Assembly: GCF_050699935.1 (NCBI RefSeq)
Contig: NZ_JBOHGB010000019.1
Location: 1 to 64,000 of the forward strand
From: Actinophytocola sp050699935
GTDB taxonomy: Bacteria; Actinomycetota; Actinomycetes; Mycobacteriales; Pseudonocardiaceae
Length of the DNA stretch: 64,000 nt
Direction: 5' to 3'
The translations under genes were made by a program, and so were the position numbers. Of the stretch, positions 42,150-50,436 are shown in pieces (position 1 is the stretch's first letter; the number at the start of each line of letters is the position of its first letter). The notes beneath the pieces were generated by a model, which did no database searches, was not told where the DNA came from, and saw only the letters and a program-made list of their open reading frames with translations.

Positions 42150-43601
42150 ATGCCTGAGCTTGACGAAGAGTTCGACCTCATCGTGATCGGCGGAGGTCCC
42201 AGCGGCTCGACGGTGAGCACGCTGGTGGCCATGCAGGGCCATTCCGTGCTGCTGCTGGAAAAGGAGACGTTCCCCCGCCACCAGATCGGTGAGTCGCTCC
42301 TCCCGCTCGTCGTGCACGGCATCTGCGGCATGCTGGGCTGCCTGGACGACGTGCACGACGCGGGCTTCGTCAAGAAGTACGGTGGCGTGTTCCGCTGGGG
42401 TAGCAGCGACGAGCCGTGGTCGTTCACCTTCGGCGACGCCGAGGAGCTCAAGAAGGCGGGCGTCGACTACTCCTACCAGGTCGAGCGCGCCAAGTTCGAC
42501 CACATCCTGCTGAACAACGCGAAGAAGCGCGGCGTGCAGGTGCGGGAGAACCACGAGGTGAAGGACCTGATCGTCGAGAACGGGCGCGTGGTCGGCGCGA
42601 ACTTCGTCGACGACACCGGCACGGCCCGGACCGCGCGCGCCCGCTTCGTCGTGGACGCATCCGGGAACAAGAGCCAGTTCCACAAGTACGTCGGCGAGCG
42701 CGTGGTGTCGAAGTTCTTCCAGAACATCGCGCTGTTCGGCTACTTCGAGAACGCCAAGCGCCTGCCGGACCCTAACCGCGGCAACATCCTCTGCTCGGCG
42801 TTCGAGCACGGCTGGATGTGGTTCATCCCGCTGTCGGACACGCTGACCAGCGTGGGCGCGGTCGTGGACAAGAACCACGCGGCCGCGCTCCAGCAGCAGG
42901 ACCACGACGCGGCCATGCGGGGCTTCATCGACGCCTGCCCGGTGATGCAGGACATGCTGGAGCCGGCGACCAGGATCACCGAGGGTGAATACGGCAAGTA
43001 CCGCGTGCGCAAGGACTACTCGTACTCCACGACGAGCTACTGGACGCCCGGGATGGCCCTGCTCGGCGACGCCGCCTGCTTCATCGACCCGGTGCTGTCC
43101 AGCGGTGTGCACCTCGCGACGTACTCGGGCCTGCTCGCGGCGCGGTCGATCAACAGCCTGCTGCAGGGCGTCCACGGGCTGGACGAGGAGAAGCTCTTCG
43201 CCGAGTTCGAGAACCGCTACCGCTACGAGTTCGAGAACATCTACCGGTTCCTCATCGCGTTCTACGACTTCAACCGGCACGAGAAGTCCTACTTCTGGGA
43301 GGCTCGCAAGATCCTCGACACGCCCGAGCGGGACAACGAGGCGTTCGTGCGGCTCGTGTCCGGGGTCTCGACCGTCGACATGGACGTCTTCTCGACCGGC
43401 CAGCGCATCAGCGACCTGTTGCAGTCCTACCCCGACCAGCAGCTCGACGAGGGCGTGCTGCGGGCCATCGACCACGTCGACATGGCCATGAAGGCGAAGA
43501 AGGACCAGGTGCTCTACGGCAAGGGCGAGCGCCAGGGCGTACCCGACATCGCGGGCGGCCTGGTGCCGACCCCGGACGGCTACTACTGGACGACCGCCTG
43601 A
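42150..43601 (+). CDS. FADH2-dependent phenol-type halogenase (glycopeptide BhaA-like)
   Basis: The 483-residue protein aligns by eye along its length with glycopeptide tyrosine halogenases such as BhaA: GGGPSGST dinucleotide motif, TLVAMQGHSVLLLEKETFPR then HQIGESLLP, the halogenase WxWxIP motif as GWMWFIPLSDTLTSVGAVV, RVRKDYSYS, GDAACFIDPVLSSGVHLATYS, and GGLVPTPDGYYW near the end. It should chlorinate an activated aromatic, possibly carrier-bound, with FADH2 from a separate reductase. ATG 42150 has the better ribosome-binding-site spacing than 42144. No biosynthetic cluster surrounds it. Confidence 0.88.
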   Translation: MPELDEEFDLIVIGGGPSGSTVSTLVAMQGHSVLLLEKETFPRHQIGESLLPLVVHGICGMLGCLDDVHDAGFVKKYGGVFRWGSSDEPWSFTFGDAEELKKAGVDYSYQVERAKFDHILLNNAKKRGVQVRENHEVKDLIVENGRVVGANFVDDTGTARTARARFVVDASGNKSQFHKYVGERVVSKFFQNIALFGYFENAKRLPDPNRGNILCSAFEHGWMWFIPLSDTLTSVGAVVDKNHAAALQQQDHDAAMRGFIDACPVMQDMLEPATRITEGEYGKYRVRKDYSYSTTSYWTPGMALLGDAACFIDPVLSSGVHLATYSGLLAARSINSLLQGVHGLDEEKLFAEFENRYRYEFENIYRFLIAFYDFNRHEKSYFWEARKILDTPERDNEAFVRLVSGVSTVDMDVFSTGQRISDLLQSYPDQQLDEGVLRAIDHVDMAMKAKKDQVLYGKGERQGVPDIAGGLVPTPDGYYWTTA

Positions 43602-43679
43602 GTGCCACCACCCCCGGCCACGCCACTCGTCTGACCCGCGTCCGGGTGGCGTGGCCGTTCGGTGGTGATCAGCTTTGGT

Positions 43680-43828
43680 CCTCCCGGCCGAGTGTGATCG
43701 ACGGTGATGCCCGTGGCGTCGTGGCTCGCGAACACGAAGTTCCTGCCACGCACGCGGAACGTCGGCTCGCCGCCCCACGCCTCGATGTCGACCCGACTCG
43801 CCTCGGGTAGCCGCGCGACGATCGTCCC
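43680..43828 (-). pseudogene. MmcQ/YjbR-family remnant
   Basis: One minus-strand frame reads ARLPEASRVDIEAWGGEP, then TFRVRGRNFVFASHDATGIT, the recognisable N-terminal third of a YjbR protein. The homologous part ends at about 43720, and no start with a ribosome-binding site or remainder of the domain is present. The rest is divergent sequence. It is either a decayed gene or the scar of a deletion next to the halogenase. Confidence 0.45.
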
Positions 43829-43883
43829 AGACGGTCCATGTTGGACAAGGCCCGCGTCCTGGGATCCGCTCCGGGAACCCGCA

Positions 43884-44333
43884 CTACGCCGGCGGGGCGA
43901 GCGCGAGCTGCAGCAACCGCGACGCGGTGATCACGCCGACCAGCTCGTCGCCGCGCGTGACCGCGGCCAGCGGGCAGCGCAGCCGGGCCATCACGGCGGC
44001 CACCTCGACGAGCGTGTCGTCGTCGTTCACCACCGCGAGCTCCGGCACGTCCTCCGGGATCAGCGCGCCCACCTTCTTCCCGCGCAGCTTGTCCGCCACC
44101 CGGTCGGCCATCGACTCCGACAGCACCCCGGCCAGGGACGGGTCGTCCTGCACGTAGGTCGGTACCAGGATCCGCACGACCTGGGAGGCGGGCAGGATCG
44201 ACAGCGGCTTGCCCCCGGAGTCGGTGACCACGAGGCCGGGCAGCCGGCGTTCCGCCAGCTGGGTAACGGCGTCCCAGGCATCGGCCTCCACGCTGACCAC
44301 GGGGAATTCCTCGGCCATCTCGTTCGCATGCAC
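43884..44333 (-). CDS. CBS-domain pair protein
   Basis: The 149-residue protein is made of two CBS motifs: MHANEMAEEFPVVSVEADAWDAVTQLAERRLPGLVV, and LIPEDVPELAVVNDDDTLVEVAAVMARLRCPLAAV ending VGVITASRLLQLAL. CBS pairs bind adenine nucleotides and often regulate transporters. It is transcribed divergently from the ArsB/NhaD-type transporter gene, a plausible regulatory partner. GTG 44333 keeps the usual family start; ATG 44318 is an alternative. Confidence 0.8.
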   Translation of the reverse strand: MHANEMAEEFPVVSVEADAWDAVTQLAERRLPGLVVTDSGGKPLSILPASQVVRILVPTYVQDDPSLAGVLSESMADRVADKLRGKKVGALIPEDVPELAVVNDDDTLVEVAAVMARLRCPLAAVTRGDELVGVITASRLLQLALAPPA

Positions 44334-44519
44334 GCACGCAGACTACGTCTGTTCGGGCGTCGGCGCGGGTACGGCTCCGGGATCGGCGGGCCGACCCAGA
44401 ACGGCCGCCGACCAGACGTCCCGCACACCGCCACCACCGTGCCCTACGATGCGCCGGTAGCGCGCGATCCGCCTACTGTGGACGATTTGCTTCTCGGCGG
44501 TCGATACGCCATGTTGTGA

Positions 44520-44598
44520 TGCGGAGTGCCGGGAAGTCTGGTCGGCAGCCCACCCCGGCCCGGGGTGGGCTTGACTCGAATCGGACGGAGTACTCGGC
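44520..44598 (+). promoter_or_regulatory. Structured 5' leader, candidate cation-responsive RNA switch
   Basis: The leader of the transporter gene can fold as a three-way junction: P1 GAGT/ACTC (44524-44527 with 44574-44577), P2 GCCG/CGGC (44528-44531 with 44543-44546, 11-nt loop), and a 10-bp P3 (44548-44557 with 44561-44570). The hexamer CGGAGT occurs both in the 5' strand of P1 (44522-44527) and at the ribosome-binding site (44586-44591). ACTC could therefore pair with either, giving mutually exclusive states that expose or hide the ribosome-binding site. No ligand class is assigned. Confidence 0.5.
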
Positions 44599-45891
44599 AT
44601 GAGTGCCTGGATCGCGGTCGCCGTCTTCGTGGCTGCCTACGTGCTCATCGCGACGGAGCGCGTGCACAAGACCGCCGCCGCGCTGGGCGGCGCGGGCCTC
44701 GTCCTCGGGCTCGGTGTGGTGAGCTCGGACGAGGCGTTCTTCTCTCACGACACCGGTGTCGACTGGGACGTCATCTTCCTGCTGCTCGGCATGATGATCA
44801 TCGTCGGCGTCCTGCGGCGCACCGGTGTCTTCGAGTACGTCGCGATCTGGGCGGCCAAGCGCGCGAAGGGTTCGCCGCTGCGGATCATGATGCTGCTGGT
44901 GCTGATCACCGCGGTCGCCTCGGCCCTGCTGGACAACGTGACCACGGTCCTGCTGATCGCCCCGGTGACGCTGCTGGTGTGCGACCGGTTGGCGATCAGC
45001 CCCATCCCGTTCCTGATCGCGGAGGTGCTCGCGTCGAACATCGGCGGTGCGGCGACGCTGATCGGTGATCCACCCAACATCATCATCGCCAGCCGGGCGG
45101 ATCTGTCCTTCAACGACTTCCTGGTGCACATGGCACCGATCGTGATCGTGGCGGTGGCGGCGTTCATGATCGTGCTGCCGTGGCTGTTCCGGGGCTCGTT
45201 CACCGCGGACCCGGAGCGGGTGGCCGACATCATGGCGCTGACCGAACGGGAGGCCATTCAGGACGTCTGCCTGCTGGTCAAGTGCGGCATCGTGCTGACC
45301 GGTGTGTTCGTCGCGTTCGTGCTGCACTCCGCGCTGCACATGGAGCCGGCGGTCGTGGCGTTGCTCGGCGCCGGGGTGCTGGTGCTCATCTCACGCAGCC
45401 GGCCCGAGCACTACCTGGCCAGTGTGGAGTGGGAGACGCTGCTGTTCTTCGCCGGGCTGTTCATCATGGTCGGTGCGTTGGTGCACACGGGTGTGATCGG
45501 CGAGTTGGCCGGGCTGGTCACCGAGGCCACGGGTGGCAACGCGTTGCTCGCGGTCATGCTGATCCTGGTGGTGTCGGCGCTGTTGTCGGGTGTGATCGAC
45601 AACATTCCGTACGTGGCGACGATGAGTCCGCTGGTGTTGGAGCTGTCGGGGAGCATCGCGAACCCGGTGCATGCCGAGGCACTGTGGTGGTCGCTGGCGC
45701 TCGGCGCGGACTTCGGTGGGAACCTGACCGCGGTCGGGGCGAGCGCGAACGTGGTGGTGCTCGGGATCGCCAAGCGTGCCGGGCATCCGATCTCGTTCTG
45801 GGCGTTCACCCGCAAGGGAGCGATCGTCACGTTGTTCACGATCGCGCTCGCGGCGCCGTACCTGTGGCTGCGTTACTTCGCCTTCGCCTGA
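44599..45891 (+). CDS. ArsB/NhaD/SLC13-type ion transporter
   Basis: The 430-residue protein of the ion transporter superfamily has about 11 TM helices. Each half carries a re-entrant signature: LLDNVTTVLLIAPVTLLV with NIGGAATLIGDPPNIIIASRA, and GVIDNIPYVATMSPLVLEL with GADFGGNLTAVGASANVVVLG. Candidate activities are Na+/H+ exchange or arsenite/anion export. It is preceded by a structured leader and faces a divergent CBS protein, consistent with control by ion or nucleotide signals. Confidence 0.87.
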   Translation: MSAWIAVAVFVAAYVLIATERVHKTAAALGGAGLVLGLGVVSSDEAFFSHDTGVDWDVIFLLLGMMIIVGVLRRTGVFEYVAIWAAKRAKGSPLRIMMLLVLITAVASALLDNVTTVLLIAPVTLLVCDRLAISPIPFLIAEVLASNIGGAATLIGDPPNIIIASRADLSFNDFLVHMAPIVIVAVAAFMIVLPWLFRGSFTADPERVADIMALTEREAIQDVCLLVKCGIVLTGVFVAFVLHSALHMEPAVVALLGAGVLVLISRSRPEHYLASVEWETLLFFAGLFIMVGALVHTGVIGELAGLVTEATGGNALLAVMLILVVSALLSGVIDNIPYVATMSPLVLELSGSIANPVHAEALWWSLALGADFGGNLTAVGASANVVVLGIAKRAGHPISFWAFTRKGAIVTLFTIALAAPYLWLRYFAFA

Positions 45892-45895
45892 CGCC

Positions 45896-46381
45896 TCACC
45901 CGTCCGTCCGGTGTGGAGTGAACGCGATCGCGTGCACCCGGGCGGCGACCTCCGGCCATCGGGGATCCGCCGGGTCGGTCGGGAAGCCGAGCAGCGGGGC
46001 GAGGCGTTTCCACGCGTGCGGGTGCGCCCGCCGGTAGGCCAGCAGGACGCCCAGCGTCTCGTCGGCGTCGAGGAAGCGATGGTCCGGGCCGGGCCAGCGG
46101 TGCGCGCCGATGCGTACCTCGAGCGCGGGGGAGGCATGGAGGTTGCGGTACCAGTCCGGGTTCTTGCCCCACGCGGCCACCACGACCGCCTCGGGGACGG
46201 CCGGGTCGAACCGCACGGTCTCGACCACGACCTCGCGGCGTGCTCCCGTGCGCCGGCCGCGGTGGGCGAGGTAGAGCAGCCGATGGCCGGCCAGCCGGCC
46301 CAACCCGGCCCGGTAGAGCCAGATCGGGGCGCGCAGCACGATTCTCAGCAGGCCGGTCGGCCCGCGGTCGGTCACTGCCAT
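45896..46381 (-). CDS. Deazaflavin (F420)-dependent nitroreductase-family protein
   Basis: The 161-residue protein has the Ddn/Rv3547-like split beta-barrel pattern: PIWLYRAGLGRLAGHRLLYLAHRGRRTGARRE, VVVAAWGKNPDWYRNLHASPALEVRIG, LLAYRRAHPHAWKRLAPLLG. These proteins bind F420 and often reduce quinone-like compounds near the membrane. It converges with the transporter gene, 4 nt between stops. Confidence 0.85.
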   Translation of the reverse strand: MAVTDRGPTGLLRIVLRAPIWLYRAGLGRLAGHRLLYLAHRGRRTGARREVVVETVRFDPAVPEAVVVAAWGKNPDWYRNLHASPALEVRIGAHRWPGPDHRFLDADETLGVLLAYRRAHPHAWKRLAPLLGFPTDPADPRWPEVAARVHAIAFTPHRTDG

Positions 46382-46507
46382 CAGGCCCTCCCGTCGGCAG
46401 GCGGTACTCACCGCCGTCCGGCACGTTACCGCCGCGCCGGGTGCGTGCGGGCGACTACCATCCGTCGTCGTTCGGGTCGGTGCGGCCGGTGGAGGACGGT
46501 TCTGATC

Positions 46508-47083
46508 GTGAAGCGAGTGGCAGTCGCCGTGGTCGTCTCCGCCGTCCTGGCCGCACTGGGCACGGCGCCGGGCACGGCGGCGGGCACGGCGGCCGACATC
46601 ACGCTCACCGGCAGCGACCCGGCCGAGGGCGCCGCGCTCGCGGCCGCGCCGGAGCGGATCACGCTGACGTTCAGCGAGCCCGTCGACCCCGAGCTGGTCG
46701 TCATCTTCGTGACCGGTGCCGACCGCGTCGCCTGGACGGTCGGGGAGATCACGGCCGAGGGCAACACCCTGACCATGCCGGTGAACTCGTCCGGGCCGGC
46801 CGGGCCGTGCATCGCCCGCTACACGATCGCGTCCGGTGACGATCCCGTCCGCGGCACCGTGAGCTTCACGCTGACCGAGCCGGTTGCGAGCCGGCCGGCG
46901 ACCGCGGCCGCGGAGCCGACCGCGTTGACCGCCATCGCCGGCAGGCGCGCCGGCGATGGCGGGGACATCGTGCCATTGTGGATCTGGGTCGTGCTGGGCT
47001 CGGCCGCCGCCGGGCTCGCGGTGGGTGCCCTGCTCGTCCGCCGCCGCACGCCGCGCGGGCTCGTGAGCCGGCATCGGCTGTGA
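46508..47083 (+). CDS. CopC-domain protein, membrane anchored, copper ligands missing
   Basis: The 191-residue precursor has a signal peptide ending near GTAAGTAAD. The CopC beta-sandwich shows LTGSDPAEGAALAAAPERITLTFSEPVDPELVV and ARYTIASGDDPVRGTVSFTLTEP. A C-terminal helix (IWVVLGSAAAGLAVGALLVRRR) follows. In CopC the mature N-terminal His and the His of a DGH motif bind Cu(II); here they read ADI and DDP. It may be a structural or non-copper variant, like YcnJ/CopC-fold envelope proteins. Confidence 0.8.
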   Translation: MKRVAVAVVVSAVLAALGTAPGTAAGTAADITLTGSDPAEGAALAAAPERITLTFSEPVDPELVVIFVTGADRVAWTVGEITAEGNTLTMPVNSSGPAGPCIARYTIASGDDPVRGTVSFTLTEPVASRPATAAAEPTALTAIAGRRAGDGGDIVPLWIWVVLGSAAAGLAVGALLVRRRTPRGLVSRHRL

Positions 47084-47152
47084 GTTGGCACACCGCCGGG
47101 TAAGGGCACGCCACCGCCGGGCGCTGAACGGCATGACGAGAAGGAGAGAGCC

Positions 47153-47662
47153 ATGACCACGTCGACCGAACGGGCCGTCCTCGCCGGCGGCTGCTTCTGG
47201 GGGATGCAGGACCTGATCCGCAAGCAGCCGGGGGTGGCATCCACCCGCGTCGGCTACACCGGCGGCGAGGTGCTCAACCCGACCTACCGCGACCACCACG
47301 GGCACGCGGAGGCCATCGAGATCGTCTTCGACCCGGCGGTGACCAGCTACCGGGCGCTGCTGGAGTTCTTCTTCCAGATCCACGACCCGACGACGAGGAA
47401 CCGGCAGGGCAACGACATCGGCACCAGCTACCGGTCGGCGATCTTCTACTCGGGCGACGAGCAGCGCCGGATCGCGGAGGCCACGATCGCCGACGTGAAC
47501 GCGTCCGGGCGCTGGCCCGCCGAGGTCGTGACCGAGCTGTCCGGCGACTGGACGTTCTGGGACGCCGAGTCCGAGCACCAGGACTACCTCGAGAAGCACC
47601 CGGGCGGCTACACCTGCCACTACGTCCGTCCGGAGTGGACACTCTCGAAGGCCGAAGCCTAA
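47153..47662 (+). CDS. msrA: Peptide-methionine (S)-S-oxide reductase
   Basis: The 169-residue protein has the MsrA active site GGCFWGMQDLIRKQPGV, VGYTGGEVLNPTYRDHHGHAE, EFFFQIHDPTTRNRQGNDIGTSYRSAIFY and YLEKHPGGYTCHY. It reduces methionine-S-sulfoxide using thioredoxin. ATG 47153 follows AAGGAGAG. The gene ends just before hairpin repeat copy 4. Confidence 0.95.
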   Translation: MTTSTERAVLAGGCFWGMQDLIRKQPGVASTRVGYTGGEVLNPTYRDHHGHAEAIEIVFDPAVTSYRALLEFFFQIHDPTTRNRQGNDIGTSYRSAIFYSGDEQRRIAEATIADVNASGRWPAEVVTELSGDWTFWDAESEHQDYLEKHPGGYTCHYVRPEWTLSKAEA

Positions 47663-47667
47663 CCGCC

Positions 47668-47714
47668 TGGAAGGACGCCTTACGGACGCTCGACGTCCGT
47701 AAGGCGTCCTTCCA
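47668..47714. repeat. Intergenic hairpin repeat, copy 4 (best conserved)
   Basis: A perfect 20-bp stem (47668-47687 with 47695-47714) with a 7-nt loop is the strongest copy of the family. It lies between msrA and mobA on the same strand, starting 5 bases after the msrA stop and ending 18 bases before the mobA ATG. It could both end the msrA transcript and form part of the mobA leader. Confidence 0.92.
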
Positions 47715-47732
47715 CGCGCTATTCTCGCGGAC

Positions 47733-48578
47733 ATGGCGACTTCGGCGGGCGTCGTGCTCGCGGGCGGGCGCTCCACCCGGATGGGAGAGCCGAAGGCCTG
47801 GCTGGCCTGGCACGGCTCGACGCTGCTCTACCGCGCGACGGCCGTGCTCGCGCGGACCGTCGACGGGCCCGTCGTCGTCGTTGCCGCGCCCGGGCAGCGG
47901 CTGCCGGACCTGCCCGCCGGTGTCACCGTGGTCGAGGATCCCGTCGAGGGGCTGGGCCCGATGCAGGGTCTCGCGCGCGGGCTCGCCGCGGTCGCGGACC
48001 GGGCCGGGGGCGCGTTCGTCTGCTCCACCGACCTGCCGTTCCTGCACCCGGCGTACGTCCGGCGGGTGCTGCGCGCGCTGACCGACGGCGTCGACGTCGT
48101 GCTGCCCGTGGCGCGCGGGTACCGGCAGCCGCTCGCCGCGGCCTACCGCACGAGCCTCGCCGGGCTGATCGGCGAGCTGCTGGGCGAGGGGCAGCTGCGC
48201 CCGGGCATGCTGTTCGAGCACTGCGCGGTGTGCCGGCTCGATGACGCGGAGCTGCTCGCCGACGCCGCGCTGGCACGGCTCGACCCGGAGCTGGAGTCCG
48301 TGGTGAACGTCAACACCCCGCGGGACTACCGGGCGGCTCAGGACCGCGAGCCGCCGGAGGTCGTGGTCGAGCGGTTCGGCGCGCTGGCGAAGAACGGCGG
48401 GCACCGGCCGCACCGGGTACGCGCGGCGACGATCGGGGAGGCGGCCGAGCGGGTCGGGCTCACCCTCGACCGGCACGTCGTGGCCGCGCTCAACGGGGAC
48501 CAGATGACTGGCGACGGGCGGCAGCCGCTCGTCGCGGGGGACACCCTGGCCTTCCTGTCGGCCGACGCCGGTGGATGA
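47733..48578 (+). CDS. MobA-MoaD fusion (Mo cofactor guanylyltransferase plus ubiquitin-like sulfur carrier)
   Basis: The 281-residue protein has an N-terminal MobA-type nucleotidyltransferase domain (residues about 1-195): VVLAGGRSTRMGEPKAWL, FVCSTDLPFLHPAYV, VVNVNTPRDYRAA. It would join GTP or CTP to molybdopterin. From about residue 200 a beta-grasp MoaD/ThiS-like domain follows (PEVVVERFGALAKNG, IGEAAERVGLTLDRHVVAALNG, LVAGDTLAFLSADAGG). It ends exactly in Gly-Gly, the sulfur-carrying terminus. The AOR gene starts within 20 bases, so this is cofactor supply for that cluster. Confidence 0.82.
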   Translation: MATSAGVVLAGGRSTRMGEPKAWLAWHGSTLLYRATAVLARTVDGPVVVVAAPGQRLPDLPAGVTVVEDPVEGLGPMQGLARGLAAVADRAGGAFVCSTDLPFLHPAYVRRVLRALTDGVDVVLPVARGYRQPLAAAYRTSLAGLIGELLGEGQLRPGMLFEHCAVCRLDDAELLADAALARLDPELESVVNVNTPRDYRAAQDREPPEVVVERFGALAKNGGHRPHRVRAATIGEAAERVGLTLDRHVVAALNGDQMTGDGRQPLVAGDTLAFLSADAGG

Positions 48579-48594
48579 GGCATACAGTCGGGGT

Positions 48595-50421
48595 ATGGCG
48601 TCGGGTGGCTTCTTCGGACGCGCGCTGGTCGTGGACATCGGCGGGGACGTGGGTGTCGGTGCCGGCGGCCGCGCGGCGACGGGTACGCCCCTGGAGCTGG
48701 AAGACCGGGTGCTGCGCTCCTACCTCGGTGGCGTCGGCCTCGGCACGTGGCTCCTGCACCGGCTCGCCCCGCCGCGCGTCGACCCACTCGACCCGGCCGC
48801 GCCGCTGGCGTTCGTGTTCTCCTCGCTCGTCGGCACCCCGCTGACCACCAGCGCCAAGTTCGCCGTCGTCGCGAAGTCGCCGCTGACCGGGCTGCTCACC
48901 GACGCGCTCGCGTCCAGCCAGTTCGCCATCGCCGGCAAGCTCACCGGCCACGACGCGATCGTGATCCGCGGCCGTGCGGACGAGCTGTCCGTGCTCCTCG
49001 TGGACGGTGACGGTGCCCGCCTCGAGCCCGCGCCGGAGCTCGCCGGGCTGCCGGCCGCCGAGACGGAAACCCTGGCGCGGCAACGGTTCGGGCGTGGCTG
49101 GCGAACGGCGGCCATCGGGCCGGCCGGCGAGCGGGGCGTGCGGTACGCGACGATCAGCCACGACGGCCGGCACGCCGGACGCGGGGGACTCGGCGCGGTG
49201 CTGGGCGCCAAGAACATCAAGGCGGTACTGGTGAAGTCGGCGACCAAGGTGGGCGTCGCCGACCAGGCCGGCGTCCTCGCCGCCGCCCGCGACCTGCGCA
49301 AGCGCAGCTTCGGCCCGGCCACCGCCAAGTACCGCGAGCTGGGCACGCTCGCGAACCTGCTGGCGTTCAACGCGGTCAGCACGCTGCCCACCCGCAACTT
49401 CACCGCCGCCACGTTCGACGACGCGCCCCGGCTCGCGGCCGAGGAGCTGCACGAGCTGCGTGGCGTGGCCCGCAACAGCTGCGCGTCCTGCTCCATCGGC
49501 TGCGAGCACATCTACGCTCGCAAGGGCGGCGGCAGCCAGCGGATGGAGTACGAGAACGTGTTCGCGCTCGGCCCGCTGTGCGGGGTGTCCGACCCCGACG
49601 ACGTGTTCGCCGCCAGCGCGCGCTGCGACGAGCTGGGCATCGACACGATCTCCGCCGGCGGCACGATCGCCTGGGCCATGGAGTGCGTGGAGAAGGGCCT
49701 CATCGACGCGCCGTGGCTGCGCTTCGGCGACGGCGCGGCGCTGCTGCGGGCGCTCGAGGAGATCGGCGAGCGCAAGGCGGGCCTGGGGGAGCTGCTCGCG
49801 CACGGCTCACGCCACGCGGCCGCGCTGGTCGGCCAGGGCTCGATCGACTTCGCGCCGCAGGTCAAGGGGCTCGAGCTGCCCGGCTACGAGCCACGCAGCC
49901 TGCAGTCCATGGCACTCGGCCTCGCCGTGAACGCCCGCGGTGCCGACCACAACCGTTCTGGCGCCTACGAGGCCGACCTGTCCGGGCGGCTGGACCGCTT
50001 CGACGGCGGCGCCGCACACGTGGCCGCGGCCGTCGACACCGAAGACCGGGCCGCGGTCATGGACTCGATGATCTTGTGCAAGTTCCTCCGCGGCGTGTTC
50101 GAGGACCCCTTCACCGAGTGGGCCAGGCTGCTCGCGCTGGTCACCGGCTGGGACCTCGACGCGGGCGAGTTGCGCGGCGCCGCGCGCCGGATCGTGCGGG
50201 CGAAGCGGGCGTTCAACCTGCGGGAAGGCGCCACCGCGGCCGACGACACGCTGCCCGCGCGGATGCTCGCGACACCGCTGGAGCTGGGCTCCGGACGCAG
50301 CGCCGAGCTGAGCGCCGACCGGCTGTGGTCGATGGTCTCCGGCTACTACGCGGCACGCGGGCTGGACGAGGAAGGCAAGGTGGTTCCGGCGGACCTAGCG
50401 GATCTTCTACTCGACGCCTAG
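48595..50421 (+). CDS. Aldehyde ferredoxin oxidoreductase family protein (tungsten/molybdenum)
   Basis: The 608-residue protein begins GGFFGRALVVDIGGDVG and has the AOR layout: LGGVGLGTWLLHRLAP, GRGGLGAVLGAKNIKAV, cluster ligands Cys296, Cys299 and Cys303 in NSCASCSIGC, Cys495 in MILCKFLRG, and DELGIDTISAGGT. AORs hold a bis-pterin W or Mo centre and a [4Fe-4S] cluster and oxidise aldehydes or reduce acids. The exact substrate is unknown. ATG 48595 matches the family start; GTG 48571, overlapping the mobA-moaD stop, is also in frame. Hairpin repeat copy 5 follows. Confidence 0.9.
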   Translation: MASGGFFGRALVVDIGGDVGVGAGGRAATGTPLELEDRVLRSYLGGVGLGTWLLHRLAPPRVDPLDPAAPLAFVFSSLVGTPLTTSAKFAVVAKSPLTGLLTDALASSQFAIAGKLTGHDAIVIRGRADELSVLLVDGDGARLEPAPELAGLPAAETETLARQRFGRGWRTAAIGPAGERGVRYATISHDGRHAGRGGLGAVLGAKNIKAVLVKSATKVGVADQAGVLAAARDLRKRSFGPATAKYRELGTLANLLAFNAVSTLPTRNFTAATFDDAPRLAAEELHELRGVARNSCASCSIGCEHIYARKGGGSQRMEYENVFALGPLCGVSDPDDVFAASARCDELGIDTISAGGTIAWAMECVEKGLIDAPWLRFGDGAALLRALEEIGERKAGLGELLAHGSRHAAALVGQGSIDFAPQVKGLELPGYEPRSLQSMALGLAVNARGADHNRSGAYEADLSGRLDRFDGGAAHVAAAVDTEDRAAVMDSMILCKFLRGVFEDPFTEWARLLALVTGWDLDAGELRGAARRIVRAKRAFNLREGATAADDTLPARMLATPLELGSGRSAELSADRLWSMVSGYYAARGLDEEGKVVPADLADLLLDA

Positions 50422-50436
50422 CGTCGGCCACGTGCG

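Noticed and set aside
42150..43601. Halogenase as part of a local antibiotic cluster
   Set aside because: There are no NRPS, PKS, P450, glycosyltransferase or flavin reductase genes within the surrounding 20 kb.
43704..44519. Plus-strand 271-codon frame over the CBS gene
   Set aside because: It is the shadow of the CBS gene and YjbR remnant on the opposite strand; the product has no family features.
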